Source of the DNA: Chrysophaeum taylorii
Lineage: Eukaryota; Sar; Pelagophyceae; Pelagomonadales; Pelagomonadaceae
NCBI GenBank assembly: GCA_029834535.1
Contig: JAQMWT010000584.1
Location: 1-64,000, forward strand
DNA length: 64,000 nucleotides
Direction: 5' to 3'
Shown: piece after piece, positions 29,155 to 38,675 of the stretch
Numbering within the stretch: position 1 is the first letter of the stretch
Layout: each line of letters begins with the position of its first letter
The notes under the pieces: model-generated
Databases searched by the model: none
The model's input: the letters and a program-made list of their open reading frames with translations, nothing else
What the model was told of the DNA's origin: nothing
Made by a program: the position numbers and the translations under genes

Positions 29155-30603
29155 ATGAGGGGAGAAGTTGTTGCCACAGGGCGGCGGCGGCGGCGGCGGC
29201 AAAGAATCAGCGTCGTCTGGGCATACCTCTTGAGCGTCTATCCCGCAGCTGTGTCGAAGCGGCAGCAGCACCGCGACGGCATCGCGGCGTTCGAAGCCCT
29301 CGACTACTACTACGCGCCCTACGATGACCGCGCCGCGAGGGTCCGGCCGCCGGCGAAGTTTAATAACGGGTCTGGTGGTGTCCCTGGGCTCCCGTACGTC
29401 CCGCGCGGGGCCTACTACCTCGCGGAGCCCACGACTCCGCGGCCGGCGCGGTGGGTCGCTGGCGGATCCAGGGAGCGATGGGCGAGGCCGGTGCGCCTCC
29501 TAGAACAGCAGCAGCTCGAGTCGCCGCTCGAGTTGTTCTCGACGGTCGGCTCGAGGCTCGGCCCCGCGCCGTCCTGGACAAACCCCCTCGCTCTCGTCAA
29601 GTATCCGTTGTATCCGATGGGCCTTGGGCGATCTCAAGTCCCGCTCCCGTGGCTCCGCGAGGCCGTCGCGCGCGGTTTCGTCGAAATCGAGCAGTTCGGT
29701 GGCCCGTTGTGGGTAACCGAGTGCCCCGACGCCGCCTGCGGGCTCTGGGCAAACGTGTGGCGCGGTACTGGGACATTCCTGCGCGTCGACCCCAACGCGA
29801 CCCTCCTCTCCGCGTCCAAGGCCACCGCCATCCGCGAAATGGCGGAAGCCCTCGAGCCGGTCGACGCCGTTTCCCTCGCGCGCTACCTCGACCTCGAGGA
29901 GCACGTCCGAACTGGGTCTGACCTCGCTGACGCGATCTACGCGCGCCGCCGCCCCTGCCGCGCTCTCGACGACGCCGCGTGGCGCACGTGGGCGAAGAAC
30001 GCTTCTAGAGAGGCGCCGCCCCTCGACGTCTACTGGGGCCTCGGTCTCTGCGGCCTCGGCGCCCACTTCGAGCGCACCAAAAAGAAATTTGCGGGCTTCG
30101 ATGCGCTCTTGATGGTCCTCGCTTGCCTCCGCGGCTTGAAGACCCTCGTCTTCGAGGCTTCCCCCAACGACAACGGCCTCTTCCATACCGAAGTCGTCGA
30201 CTTCGACTACCCGGGGGGCTGGGAAAAGAAGAGACCCAATTCGATCGACCGCTGTCTCCCGCCGGTCCGCCGCGGCGACCTCAAAAAGGCCCTGCCGACC
30301 GTCGAGGCTCTCGTCGCATATTGGCGAAAAGGCACCAAGTTCGCGCTCCTCGACCCCTTCTTAGATTACGACAACGTTTCCGCGTGCGATATGCCCGACG
30401 CCACCTACTGGACCGAGGACCCCGCCGATCCGCACTTCCCCGACATCTCGAGGGCGACCGCCTGCCGCTCTACGGGCCTCGCGAGGCTCGCCGATCCGGG
30501 CCGCCCCCTTCGGACCTGCTATCTTTTGTGCCGCAACGCCATGTCCCGGGTCCACGCCACCATCTCCGATACCCACCTCTACTACTCCTCCTCTGCCTCG
30601 TAG
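29155..30603 (+). CDS. Unrecognised ~480-aa protein, possibly secreted or organellar
   Basis: 482 aa from the first ATG. The N-terminus is basic (GRRRRRRQ) followed by ISVVWAYLLSVYPAAV, which may be a signal anchor or a targeting leader. The rest is globular with many aromatic residues: LPYVPRGAYYLAEP (about 78-91), NPLALVKYPLYPMG (about 142-155), WVTECPDAACGLWANVWRGTGTF (about 186-208), YWGLGLCGLGAHFERT (about 294-309), VVDFDYPGGWEKKRPNSIDRC (about 346-366). A potential N-glycosylation site NGS lies at about 70. Six or more Cys residues are spread along it. I do not recognise a family or active site. It shares a 63-bp divergent promoter with the antenna gene, so light-linked co-regulation is possible. 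Confidence 0.7.
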   Translation: MRGEVVATGRRRRRRQRISVVWAYLLSVYPAAVSKRQQHRDGIAAFEALDYYYAPYDDRAARVRPPAKFNNGSGGVPGLPYVPRGAYYLAEPTTPRPARWVAGGSRERWARPVRLLEQQQLESPLELFSTVGSRLGPAPSWTNPLALVKYPLYPMGLGRSQVPLPWLREAVARGFVEIEQFGGPLWVTECPDAACGLWANVWRGTGTFLRVDPNATLLSASKATAIREMAEALEPVDAVSLARYLDLEEHVRTGSDLADAIYARRRPCRALDDAAWRTWAKNASREAPPLDVYWGLGLCGLGAHFERTKKKFAGFDALLMVLACLRGLKTLVFEASPNDNGLFHTEVVDFDYPGGWEKKRPNSIDRCLPPVRRGDLKKALPTVEALVAYWRKGTKFALLDPFLDYDNVSACDMPDATYWTEDPADPHFPDISRATACRSTGLARLADPGRPLRTCYLLCRNAMSRVHATISDTHLYYSSSAS

Positions 30604-30800
30604 AACGTCCAGTCTATATACTATACTACTATCGGAAGGAAGAAGGCGCGAATTTTTTACTCCCCCCCCGACGACGCGCGCCGCCCGTCGCCCGTCTCAA
30701 CAACCAGAGCGACGATACACTGCCGGTCGGGTCGGTTGGTTACACGTGGAAGAAGAAGAAGAAGAAGAAGGAGCTGCTTTGCTTAGTGGATCCTTTATTT
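30604..30800. other. Spacer between convergent genes
   Basis: About 200 bp with a C-run near 30663 and a (GAA)n tract at about 30751-30772. No gene seen. Confidence 0.5.
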
Positions 30801-31660
30801 TTACGCGGCGACGAGGGTCGACTTGGCCTCCGCGAGCTCGGCGCGCATGCCGTCGATGGTCTCCTTGTAGGCCTCCTCGGTGCGCGGGTCCCGGAAGATG
30901 GCCGAGCCCGCGACAAACATATCCACACCCGCCTCGGCGACTTCCTTGATATTACCCGCGCTCACGCCGCCGTCGATCTCCAGGCGGATATCGAAGCCCG
31001 ACTCGTCGATCAACTTGCGTGCCTCCCTCGCCTTATCCAGGACCGCCGGGATGAAGGCCTGGCCGCCAAACCCCGGATTGACCGACATGAGAAGGATGAT
31101 GTCGACCTTGTCCATGACGTACTTTAGGCAGTCGAGCGGAGTAGCCGGGTTGAAGACCAACCCGGACTTGCAGCCCTCGCTCCTGATGAGCTGGAGCGTG
31201 CGGTCGACGTGCGGAGACGCCTCGGGGTGGAAGGTGATGTAGCTCGCGCCGGCCTTGGCGAAGTCCGTCACAATGCGGTCGACGGGCGAGACCATCAGGT
31301 GAACCTACGGAGGACCCAAAATTAAGCAGGAACGACCGTCGAACGCACGTCGATCGGCGCCGTCACGCCGTGATTGCGGAGCGCCGTGCACACAAGCGGA
31401 CCGATCGTGAGGTTGGGGACGTAGTGGTTGTCCATGACGTCGAAGTGGACGACGTCGGCGCCCGCGGACAGCGAGTTCACGACCTCCTCGCCGAGCCGCG
31501 CGAAGTCGGCGCTCAGAATCGAGGGCGCGATCAAAAAGTCCTTCTCCGGCTCGATCAGCTCCATCGTGACACGGCTGCGGAGGGCGCGGGGCCCGCGGAG
31601 CAGGCTGGGGGGCGCGACGAGCGCCGAGACGGTCACAGCAAAAAGCAGCATCGTCACCAA
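30801..31660 (-). CDS. RPE: Plastid ribulose-phosphate 3-epimerase
   Basis: Two exons: 31660-31349 and 31304-30801, with a 44-bp phase-0 intron (donor GTGCGT, acceptor CCGTAG), giving 271 aa. Residues 1-~35 form a leader ([20 protein letters not shown]) fitting plastid import. The enzyme is a TIM barrel: [16 protein letters not shown] (about 44-59), [17 protein letters not shown] (about 71-87, metal-binding His/Asp), then across the splice [28 protein letters not shown] (about 177-190) and [11 protein letters not shown] (about 210-220). It interconverts ribulose 5-phosphate and xylulose 5-phosphate in the Calvin cycle and pentose phosphate pathway. Length and motifs are complete. Confidence 0.95.
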
Positions 31661-31762
31661 CTATGAATCTATACGTCAGCGCAAGGGTTCGGGTTACCGC
31701 ACCTCTCGCTCTTCAACCAGCGGAGGTTGTTTTTCTGATTAGTTTTACAACAGGTACAGGCC

Positions 31763-32115
31763 AGTAAGTTCACCTAGTCCCAATCTCTAACCCCAGTAAG
31801 TTCACCTAATCCCAGTAAGTTTCATATAAGTTCACCTGGTCAGTAAGTTCACCTAGTCCAAATCTCTAACCCCACCTGTTCCCAGTAAGTTTCATATAGG
31901 TCAGTAAGTTCACCTAGCTCACACCCACTCCTTCGAGCTCGTCGCTCTCGCCTCCGCCAATCTAAGCTGCTTTGATCCGCACACGCCGCTAATCTTTGAG
32001 TTTACTCTAAAACCCCCAGTAAGTTCACCTGGTCCCAGTAAGTTCACCTGGTCACTATATTCACCTAGGCCAAATCTCAAACCTCAGTAAGTTCACCTGG
32101 TCCCAGTAAGTTCAC
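31763..32115. repeat. Array of short CAGTAAGTTCACCT repeats (copy 1)
   Basis: About ten irregularly spaced copies of CAGTAAGTTCACCT followed by [AG]GTCC, mixed with CAATCTCTAACCCC and a GTTTCATATAAG variant. The array is interrupted by a ~90-bp block at 31921-32010 that also occurs at 52411-52500 and, diverged, at 41684-41772. It lies past the 3' end of the helicase fragment on that fragment's strand. A near-identical array is at 52230-52610. Confidence 0.92.
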
Positions 32116-32129
32116 TTACAGTGCGCGTG

Positions 32130-32755
32130 TAGACGCCGGGAGGGGGCTTATCGGTATTGCGCAGCACGTGTGGGGTAGGGTGGAGTCGTCGACTCAGAAG
32201 AGCATATCCTCGGGGTTGCCGATCGACAGAGAGCCACGTAAAGCTGGACGTGACAGAAGACGGGCTTGGGCAAGAGGACGCGGACCTCGCGGGGCGTCTG
32301 GCCCTGGCTCTTGTTGATCGTTTGGCGTCGGCAGGCCTTAAGAGATACATGTTGGAGGAGCCTCGGTGACACGACACGATCGATCATGTATCTGGTACCG
32401 TTGCAGTGGCCGTGCGACGGGTCGAGGTTGCGAAGACTTTAAGCTCGCGATCAAAGTCAGCATGCCGTTGGTTGTCAGGGAGTTGAAAACTCTACTGTAA
32501 AGAGCGAGGCGTCGTCTTCCGATCCAACCTAGTCGGCCGAAAAGAACTCCGACGCCTCGTCTCCGGGAAAAAAAGGCCGCGGTCATGCGCGCGGCGTTGT
32601 CAGCATCGACAACATCGTTTCGACGGGGCGTGAGAATGGCGCGCTGGCTAAAAGAGCCGCCGCGGGTCGTGGAAATAGTCTGCGAGGTCGCCGTAGACGG
32701 CTTGGAGGATCGCTGCCTGGCTCGCGCGCCTACCTGATCCTTACCCTAAATCGAG
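32130..32755 (-). mobile_element. Helitron-type PIF1 helicase C-terminal remnant (copy 1)
   Basis: Minus-strand translation, in order and spread over several frames, gives ILQAVYGDLADYF (about 32710-32670), AILTPRRNDVVDADN (about 32630-32590), EFFNSLTTNGM-like (about 32485-32450), GHCNGTRYMIDRVVS (about 32415-32370) and TINKSQGQTPREVRVLLPKP...LYVALCRSATPRG (about 32330-32200). These are the last motifs of PIF1-family helicases as found at the end of Helitron Rep-Hel proteins (RAILTP-N--V, NGTR, TINKSQGQT, HGQLYVALSR). Frame changes and the lack of the Walker A part show a dead fragment. The typical Helitron 3' hairpin plus CTRR end was not located. Confidence 0.75.
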
Positions 32756-32759
32756 GGAC

Positions 32760-32995
32760 AAACAACCTCCGTACTTATCTCCGCCCGTCAGGCACATCCC
32801 TCATACCCCACAAACCCACCCACATCCTTCATGCTCCCCACACACACCCCCCTCTTAGCAGTCGACATTTAAAGACAAACAACCTCAGTACTTATCTCTC
32901 CTCGTCAGGCACATCCATCATACCCCACAAACCCACCCACATCCTTCATGCTCCCCCCACACACCCCCCTCTTAGCAGTCGACATTTAAAGACAA
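32760..32995 (+). repeat. 118-bp tail module, two tandem copies
   Basis: AAACAACCTC starts the units at 32760 and 32877-8 and recurs at 32995. Each unit ends with CTCTTAGCAGTCGACATTTA. The module recurs after the nuclease-like ORF (34510-34610), in part at 34812-34840, and at 53328-53475 in the copia insertion. Confidence 0.9.
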
Positions 32996-33016
32996 ACAAC
33001 CTCAGCCCCGCCGCCT

Positions 33017-34504
33017 TTGTTGGCACGGCGGCCCAGGCCCTCCCACACCTCGTCGACCTTCGCGATCCTACGGGTGCCGTGGAGGTCCCTGGCTACCTCC
33101 CCCGCCTCGCCTCGGTCCTGGGTGCCACTTCTTTTCGCACAGGTAACGAGTTGCACCGTTGGCACCACCTCCTCGCATCCGGTTGCCGCCTGGGGCGAGC
33201 ACTCGAGACTGCGTGGGACGGACTTCGGGCTGATCTCCGTACCACGATGGCTTCCCACGGCGGCGCTGGTTCCGGCGACCCCGCCAACGTTCATCTCGTC
33301 GACGGTCCTCTCTCCCACGAATTCGGTCTCCATGGGCGTCCTCGTCGACCCCACCATCTCGACACCCGTGCTCATACCCCAACTCCAGCGTGGTCTAACC
33401 TCCCAGCGCGAGACAGCTCGGGCCACTGCACTCCAGCGCCTTGCGGCCACCCTTCCCATCACCGAAGCACTTCGAGTAGCGGCGTCCTCATGGGATCGCT
33501 TCTCGACCACGTTCATCAGCTCGTGGCCCAGCTCCGCCCTTCAAATCCCCAACCGCTGCTGGGCTGAGATGTGTGCCCAGTACTTTGGCTACCCCTCTCC
33601 AGCTTGTTTGGGCCTCGTGGGCACTCGCATTCTGGGCACTAACGTCGTTCTCGACGCTCACGGCAAGGTGCTTCTCACGCAGGCCAACCTTGTCAACCGC
33701 GGAGGAGCGCGGACCACCTGGCATGACGGCCAGCTCGACTGCGTCCACGGCAGCGTCAAAGAGGCCGGCATCCCAGCCCTGTCCGAGGTTTTCGGCATCT
33801 TTGCTGACGTCGTCGCCCCTACCATTCGCACGCGCCTCTACGGCCGGTACCGAGGCAATCTCGCCCGACGTCAAGTCGTCCCAGACATCCTCACCACGCT
33901 CGACAACAAGGAGCAACTCTACGACATCAAAACCCTCGCTTGGGGTTCGTTGTACACCGCCCACGCCCTCCATCCCTCCCACCCGTCGCCTGTCGATCGG
34001 CGCGCAGAGCAAGTCCACTCCGAATACCTCGCTCACGCCCGCGGCATCGACGCCATCATCCCCCAGCCGGGTACAGCACCACCGCCTGGCTTCTTGGGCC
34101 CTGTCGAACAGCGGCTACGTAGCTACGGCACCGTCGCCGGCCTCGTCTTTGGTGCCTTCGGTGAGGCCAGCGCGGCGTGCCACGCTCTCGCCCAAACATG
34201 CGCAGAGCGCATCGCCGCGCGAACCTGGGTGACAAGCGGCTGCGCCAACTTCACAGAGGCAAAGGCGGCCCAAACTCGCCGCATCTACCGTGAGTGGGGG
34301 ATCGCCAACGCATTAGGCCGGGCTCGCTGTGCCCTCACCGCCCTCACCCATGTCGCCGCCTCGGGGAACCCCACCCAGGCCGCCCGGTCCCAGCAGGACG
34401 TCACCCTTCGTCGCACATACGTCCGGCGACAGCATGCGTACGACCTACGGGCGGGGCCCGTCCTCTCTTCGCCTGCCCCACGCCTCGGCGATGACCCCGA
34501 CTAG
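33017..34504 (+). CDS. Mobile-element PD-(D/E)XK nuclease-like protein
   Basis: A 495-codon frame whose first ATG is at 33332 (MGVLVDP); the true N-terminus is unclear, because sequence upstream of about 33300 looks more protein-like in another frame (GYLPRLASVLGATSF). The core reads SWDRFSTTFISSWPSSAL, then FGYPSPAC, VVLDAHG, and VVPDILTTLDNKEQLYDIKTL: a PD...DxK arrangement typical of PD-(D/E)XK (restriction-like) nucleases. It is followed by YLAHARGIDA and GPVEQRLRSYGTVAGLVFGAFGEASAACHAL. I recall similar ORFs in repeat elements of dinoflagellates and haptophytes. Tail modules flank it on both sides and its last ~75 bp recur at 53250-53325, so it is part of the mobile patchwork. Confidence 0.6.
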   Translation: MLARRPRPSHTSSTFAILRVPWRSLATSPASPRSWVPLLFAQVTSCTVGTTSSHPVAAWGEHSRLRGTDFGLISVPRWLPTAALVPATPPTFISSTVLSPTNSVSMGVLVDPTISTPVLIPQLQRGLTSQRETARATALQRLAATLPITEALRVAASSWDRFSTTFISSWPSSALQIPNRCWAEMCAQYFGYPSPACLGLVGTRILGTNVVLDAHGKVLLTQANLVNRGGARTTWHDGQLDCVHGSVKEAGIPALSEVFGIFADVVAPTIRTRLYGRYRGNLARRQVVPDILTTLDNKEQLYDIKTLAWGSLYTAHALHPSHPSPVDRRAEQVHSEYLAHARGIDAIIPQPGTAPPPGFLGPVEQRLRSYGTVAGLVFGAFGEASAACHALAQTCAERIAARTWVTSGCANFTEAKAAQTRRIYREWGIANALGRARCALTALTHVAASGNPTQAARSQQDVTLRRTYVRRQHAYDLRAGPVLSSPAPRLGDDPD

Positions 34505-34942
34505 GTCCCGCGTACTTATTTCCGCCCGTCAGGCACATCCCTCGTACCCCACAAACCCACCCACATCCTTCATGCTCCCCACGCACACCCCCCTCTTAGC
34601 AACTAACTAACTAACTTCAGACCTCTCCCGAGCATGGGAGCCAGGCCGGACCGACAGGAGCCAGTCCGGAATCACGGGCCTGTAGACGAGGAGCGCCGAA
34701 AGGTCGGTCGGAGGAGAGTGACCATCAAGCTTGTCGCAATGCGACGAGGAGACCGTGATGTGACTGACAACCAACTCGCCGATAACCTTCCGTCTTCGCC
34801 CCCCGGCCATACCCCTCTTAGCAGTCGACATTTAAAGACAGACAAACATCTGTCTTTTAATGCCGACTGCAAACATCTGTCGATTAGTAGTAAGGATTTA
34901 CACACGACACACGCAACAACTGGTAGAATAGAAAAAAAAGGT
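34505..34942. repeat. Tail module plus 185-bp block repeated inverted at 51986-52172
   Basis: 34510-34610 is the 118-bp tail module, then (CTAA)n leads into a ~185-bp block (about 34603-34787) whose reverse complement is at about 51986-52172 with few differences. Read on the minus strand the block stays open and encodes DLSALLVYRPVIPDW and RPGSHARERSEVS, so it was once coding. A partial tail (CCCCTCTTAGCAGTCGACAT) follows at 34810, then a short AT-rich leader to the glycosyltransferase start. Confidence 0.85.
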
Positions 34943-36391
34943 ATGAACGTGCTTGTTGCCGTTGCGACGACGACGACGGTCGCCGGCGCATCGCGGGGGT
35001 ACCTCTACGTGTCGAACCGGCTGGACGAGGTGCTCGTAAGCGCCTGGAGCCTCCGAGCCGCCGAGCCCCTCGCGAACGTGACCCTCGTCGCCGACGCGGC
35101 GTCCATCACGGAACTCGAGGCGCGACAGGCGTCGGGTTTGTTCGACGTCGTGCTCTCCGCCGAGACCGTGCTGCCCGGGACGTCGACCGGCGACTCGATG
35201 GGCTTCCGCGTGCAGAAGCTGCGGGCGTGAGGGTGGTGCGTGAGGCGCCGTGACACGCGTCGCAGACTGCGCGCGACGCCTTACGACGAGACAGTGTACC
35301 TAGACAGCGACGTCGTCGCGTGCGGTCGGTTCGACGGGAAGGCGTTGTGGGAGGCCGTCGGGACCGCGGACGTCGCGGGCGTCGCGCCGCGCGCGGGCCA
35401 CGTGAACGGCGGAGTACTGGCGTACCGGAAAGGACGCGTCGCGCAGACGTTTCTCGCGGATTGGGAGCGGAGGTACCGGAAAGTGATGCGCGTCACGCGG
35501 CGCGAGCAACCCGTGCTGCAGGATGCGCTGCGCAACGTGAGCACCTTCGCCCTGCTGGGTGTTGACTGGAACTGCCGCGGCGCGGCGACGTGCGAGGGTA
35601 ATTTGTGCCGGCTCGCGCACGGACACGACGCGTACCTCGCCGTTTCGGCGGCGTTGCCGCCGTTTCTCGGGACCGAGGCCGACCTCCGGGCCCTCGGTGC
35701 GGTCTACGCGCAGGCGTGCCCCGTCTTCTCGGGCGGACACCCCCTCGTCGTCCTCGCCCGCGCGGCCGGCAGCGACGGCTTCGAGGGCGCTTTGGCGTCG
35801 CGCCTCGCGGCTCTGCGCAAGGACAACGATGCCGAGCTGTGTCGCGGGCCCTCGCCGGCTCGGTGCCTCGCGACGCGACGCAGGTACGGCGTTGTGATGT
35901 TGGCCGACCGCCCTCCCCCCCTCGTCGTCGACTCCCCCGTGCCGGCCGCCGCGCCGGTCGCGCTTTGTTGGCTCTCGTCGCCGACGACGCGCCCGGGCCT
36001 CGCCGGTCTTTTGGCCGCTTGCGCCCGCCGAGGCCTGCGGCCGATGGACTGCTCCCCGGTCGCCAAGGCGGCAGTGCGGTGGTTCGGCGGCGTCGACCCT
36101 CGCACGGCCCTCGAGCGCGCGCGCGGCGACTTTGCCGCCGTCCTCATGCCCCACCGCCTCCGGGACTCGTTTCGGCTCTTGGAGCGCGTACTCCCCTCCC
36201 ACTTTCTCCGCCTCGCGGACACCACCACCACCACCACCACCACCCTAGGAGATGGAGAAGACCCCGCCGCCGCCGCGAAACCGGCGTTGCGAATGGACGC
36301 CTACGGCATGGCCGTCCTCGCCCCCGACCGTCGCCTCTTCGAGGCCCTCGAGGCCGACTTCAACCAACGGCTCGCTGCGTGCGGGGTGTAA
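34943..36391 (+). CDS. GT8-like (nucleotide-diphospho-sugar) glycosyltransferase
   Basis: Two exons: 34943-35226 and 35266-36391, with a 39-bp intron (GTGAGG...CGCAG), giving 469 aa. The splice joins QKLRA to [26 protein letters not shown] is the DxD nucleotide-sugar/metal site of GT-A enzymes. [13 protein letters not shown] (about 140-152) is the usual acceptor-side NGG motif. The N-terminus [16 protein letters not shown] could be a signal anchor, followed by VLVSAWSLR and VTLVAD of the first beta strands. The C-terminal ~230 residues (about 240-469) are Ala/Leu/Pro-rich and not recognised; they include a poly-Thr run. It probably works in the Golgi on glycans. Mobile repeats end only about 70-100 bp upstream of its start, so its promoter may be repeat-derived. 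Confidence 0.8.
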
Positions 36392-36488
36392 GGTCTGGCC
36401 TGCCACTGGCACCTGCACTTTGTTGTTGAACCCAAAAACCCTCCTTCCACGCACTACTAAATTATTACAACAAACAACAACAACAACA

Positions 36489-38675
36489 ATGGTGGCCGGG
36501 CGCGTCGTCGGCGTCGTCGTGATCGCACTCGGCGCGTGGGCGCTCGTGGTGCCGTCGGGGTCCGAGGGACGACAACAACGACGACGACGACGCCCAGTGG
36601 TGCGGTCGACGTCGGAGTTTCCGATGGGTGGGACCACGGGCTACTACACTGGCCCCGCGTCGACGCCCCTCCTGGACGCGGTGAAGATTCCCGCCGACAT
36701 GAAGCAGCTTTCGAGCGGCGAGCTCAAACAGCTCGCGCACGAGCTGCGGTGGGAGGTGATCCGGTCGGTCTCGAAGACGGGCGGCCACCTCGGGTCGTCG
36801 TTGGGCGTGATCGAGCTGACGGTCGCGCTCCACTACGTCTTCGAGGCGCCCGAGGACCGGATCATCTGGGACGTGTCGCACCAGTGCTACCCCCACAAGA
36901 TATTGACGGGGCGGCGGTCGCGGATGGACACTCTGCGGCAGCAGGGCGGGCTCTCGGGCTTCCAGAAGCGGGCCGAATCGGAGTACGACTGCTTTGGCGC
37001 GGGACACTCGTCGACGAGCATCTCGGCGGCCCTCGGGATGGCCATCGGCAAGGACCAGAAGCGGAAATCCCGGAACCACTGCATCGCCATCATCGGGGAC
37101 GGTGCGATTACGGGGGGCATGGCCTACGAGGCGATGAACAACTGTCACTACCTCGAGGCGCGCGTGATCACGATTCTCAACGACAACGGCCAGGTCTCGC
37201 TCCCGACGGGCACGCCGAGCGCCGGCGGCGTCATCCCGAGCGGCGCGCTCTCGGCCTACACCTCCCGCCTCATCTCGAGCAAACCCTTCGCCGACTTCCG
37301 GAACGTCGCGAAGGGTCTTTCGAACTTGATGCCGCCAGAGATGCAGGCGATCAACGCGAAGATCGACGAGTACGCTCGCGGCATCGTCACGGGCGGCACC
37401 CTCTTCGAGGAGCTCGGGTTCTATTACGTCGGCCCGGTTGATGGCCACGATCTGGATAATCTGGTCCCGATCCTCGAGAACATCCGCGACACGGCGCCCA
37501 GCAACAAGCCTATCCTCCTCCACTTGAAGACGGAGAAGGGGATGGGGTACGCGCCCGCCATGACCGCGAGCGACAAGATGCACGGCGTTGCCAAGTTCGA
37601 CGTCGCCACCGGCAAGCAGTTCAAGGGCCCGCCCGTCGTGCCCGGGGCACCCCCCAAACCCCCCTCCTTCACCTCGGTCTTCGCGAACGAACTCTGCCGC
37701 GTCGCCGAGGACGACCGCGACGTCGTCGGCATCACCGCGGCCATGCCGGGCGGCACGGGCATGGACGTCTTCGGGAAACGGTTCCCCAAGCGCACCTACG
37801 ACGTCGGGATCGCCGAACAGCACGCGGTTACCTTCGCGGCTGGACTCGCCGTCGAAGGCCTCAAGCCCTTCTGCTGCATCTACTCGACCTTCCTCCAGCG
37901 CGGCTACGACCAGCTCGTCCACGACGTCGTCATCCAAAAGCTTCCCGTCCGCTTCATGATCGACCGCGCCGGCCTCGTTGGCAACGACGGCCCCACCCAC
38001 CACGGCTCCTTCGACCTCTCTTATCTCGGCTGCATGCCGGGTCTCGTCGTCATGGCTCCCTCGGACGAAATCGAGCTCATGAACATGGTCGCGACGGCTC
38101 ACGCGATCGACGATTCTCCCAGCGCCGTCAGGTATCCCCGCGGCGCGGGCTACGGCCTCGACAAACTCAACGACCTCTTCGGCTACGACATCGACGAAAT
38201 TCCCTCGAGGGGGAAAGTCCTCCCGATCGGCAAGGGCCGCGTGGTCAAGCGACACCGCGCCGGTGGCGCTCGCAAGGTTGCCCTCCTCGCCCTCGGCACC
38301 CGCCTCGCCGCCGCCCTCGAAGCTGCCAAGGACCTCGAGGACCGCCACGCCGATCTCAGCGTCACGGTCGCGGACGCTCGCTTCATGAAGCCCCTCGATC
38401 TCGACCTCGTGCGCGCCCTCGCCGCCGAGAACGACGTCCTCGTCACCATCGAAGAAAATTCTGTTCTCGGCTTTGGCGACTACGTCCTCCACTTCCTCGC
38501 CCTCGAGGGCTTCCTCGATTCGGGCGACCTCAAGGTCCGCCCGATGGTTCTCCCCGACACCTTTATCGAGGCGGCCACCCAGTTCCAGCAATACGACCAA
38601 GCCGGCCTCAACGCCAAGCACGTCGTCGGTACCGTCAACAAACTCATTGACCGCGCCAAAGTCCCTGCCATATGA
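36489..38675 (+). CDS. DXS: 1-Deoxy-D-xylulose-5-phosphate synthase, plastid
   Basis: 728 aa, single exon. Residues 1-~40 ([16 protein letters not shown], then basic RQQRRRRRP) fit a signal plus transit peptide for a secondary plastid. The thiamine-diphosphate enzyme follows at full length: [36 protein letters not shown] (His), [30 protein letters not shown] (the GDG...N cofactor/Mg motif, about 201-216), [15 protein letters not shown] (about 438-452, catalytic Glu) and [15 protein letters not shown] (about 489-503). It condenses pyruvate and glyceraldehyde 3-phosphate, the entry and often controlling step of the MEP pathway for carotenoids, phytol and plastoquinone. It starts 97 bp after the glycosyltransferase stop on the same strand. 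The long antisense open frame over it is a codon-bias shadow. Confidence 0.97.
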   Translation: MVAGRVVGVVVIALGAWALVVPSGSEGRQQRRRRRPVVRSTSEFPMGGTTGYYTGPASTPLLDAVKIPADMKQLSSGELKQLAHELRWEVIRSVSKTGGHLGSSLGVIELTVALHYVFEAPEDRIIWDVSHQCYPHKILTGRRSRMDTLRQQGGLSGFQKRAESEYDCFGAGHSSTSISAALGMAIGKDQKRKSRNHCIAIIGDGAITGGMAYEAMNNCHYLEARVITILNDNGQVSLPTGTPSAGGVIPSGALSAYTSRLISSKPFADFRNVAKGLSNLMPPEMQAINAKIDEYARGIVTGGTLFEELGFYYVGPVDGHDLDNLVPILENIRDTAPSNKPILLHLKTEKGMGYAPAMTASDKMHGVAKFDVATGKQFKGPPVVPGAPPKPPSFTSVFANELCRVAEDDRDVVGITAAMPGGTGMDVFGKRFPKRTYDVGIAEQHAVTFAAGLAVEGLKPFCCIYSTFLQRGYDQLVHDVVIQKLPVRFMIDRAGLVGNDGPTHHGSFDLSYLGCMPGLVVMAPSDEIELMNMVATAHAIDDSPSAVRYPRGAGYGLDKLNDLFGYDIDEIPSRGKVLPIGKGRVVKRHRAGGARKVALLALGTRLAAALEAAKDLEDRHADLSVTVADARFMKPLDLDLVRALAAENDVLVTIEENSVLGFGDYVLHFLALEGFLDSGDLKVRPMVLPDTFIEAATQFQQYDQAGLNAKHVVGTVNKLIDRAKVPAI

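Noticed and set aside
36465-38621. 718-codon open frame antisense to DXS
   Set aside because: A mirror of GC-rich codon use (third-position C/G removes stops on the other strand). DXS on the plus strand is full-length and unmistakable. The same holds for the antisense frames over the GT25, PSMD5-like, LPMO and Kir genes.
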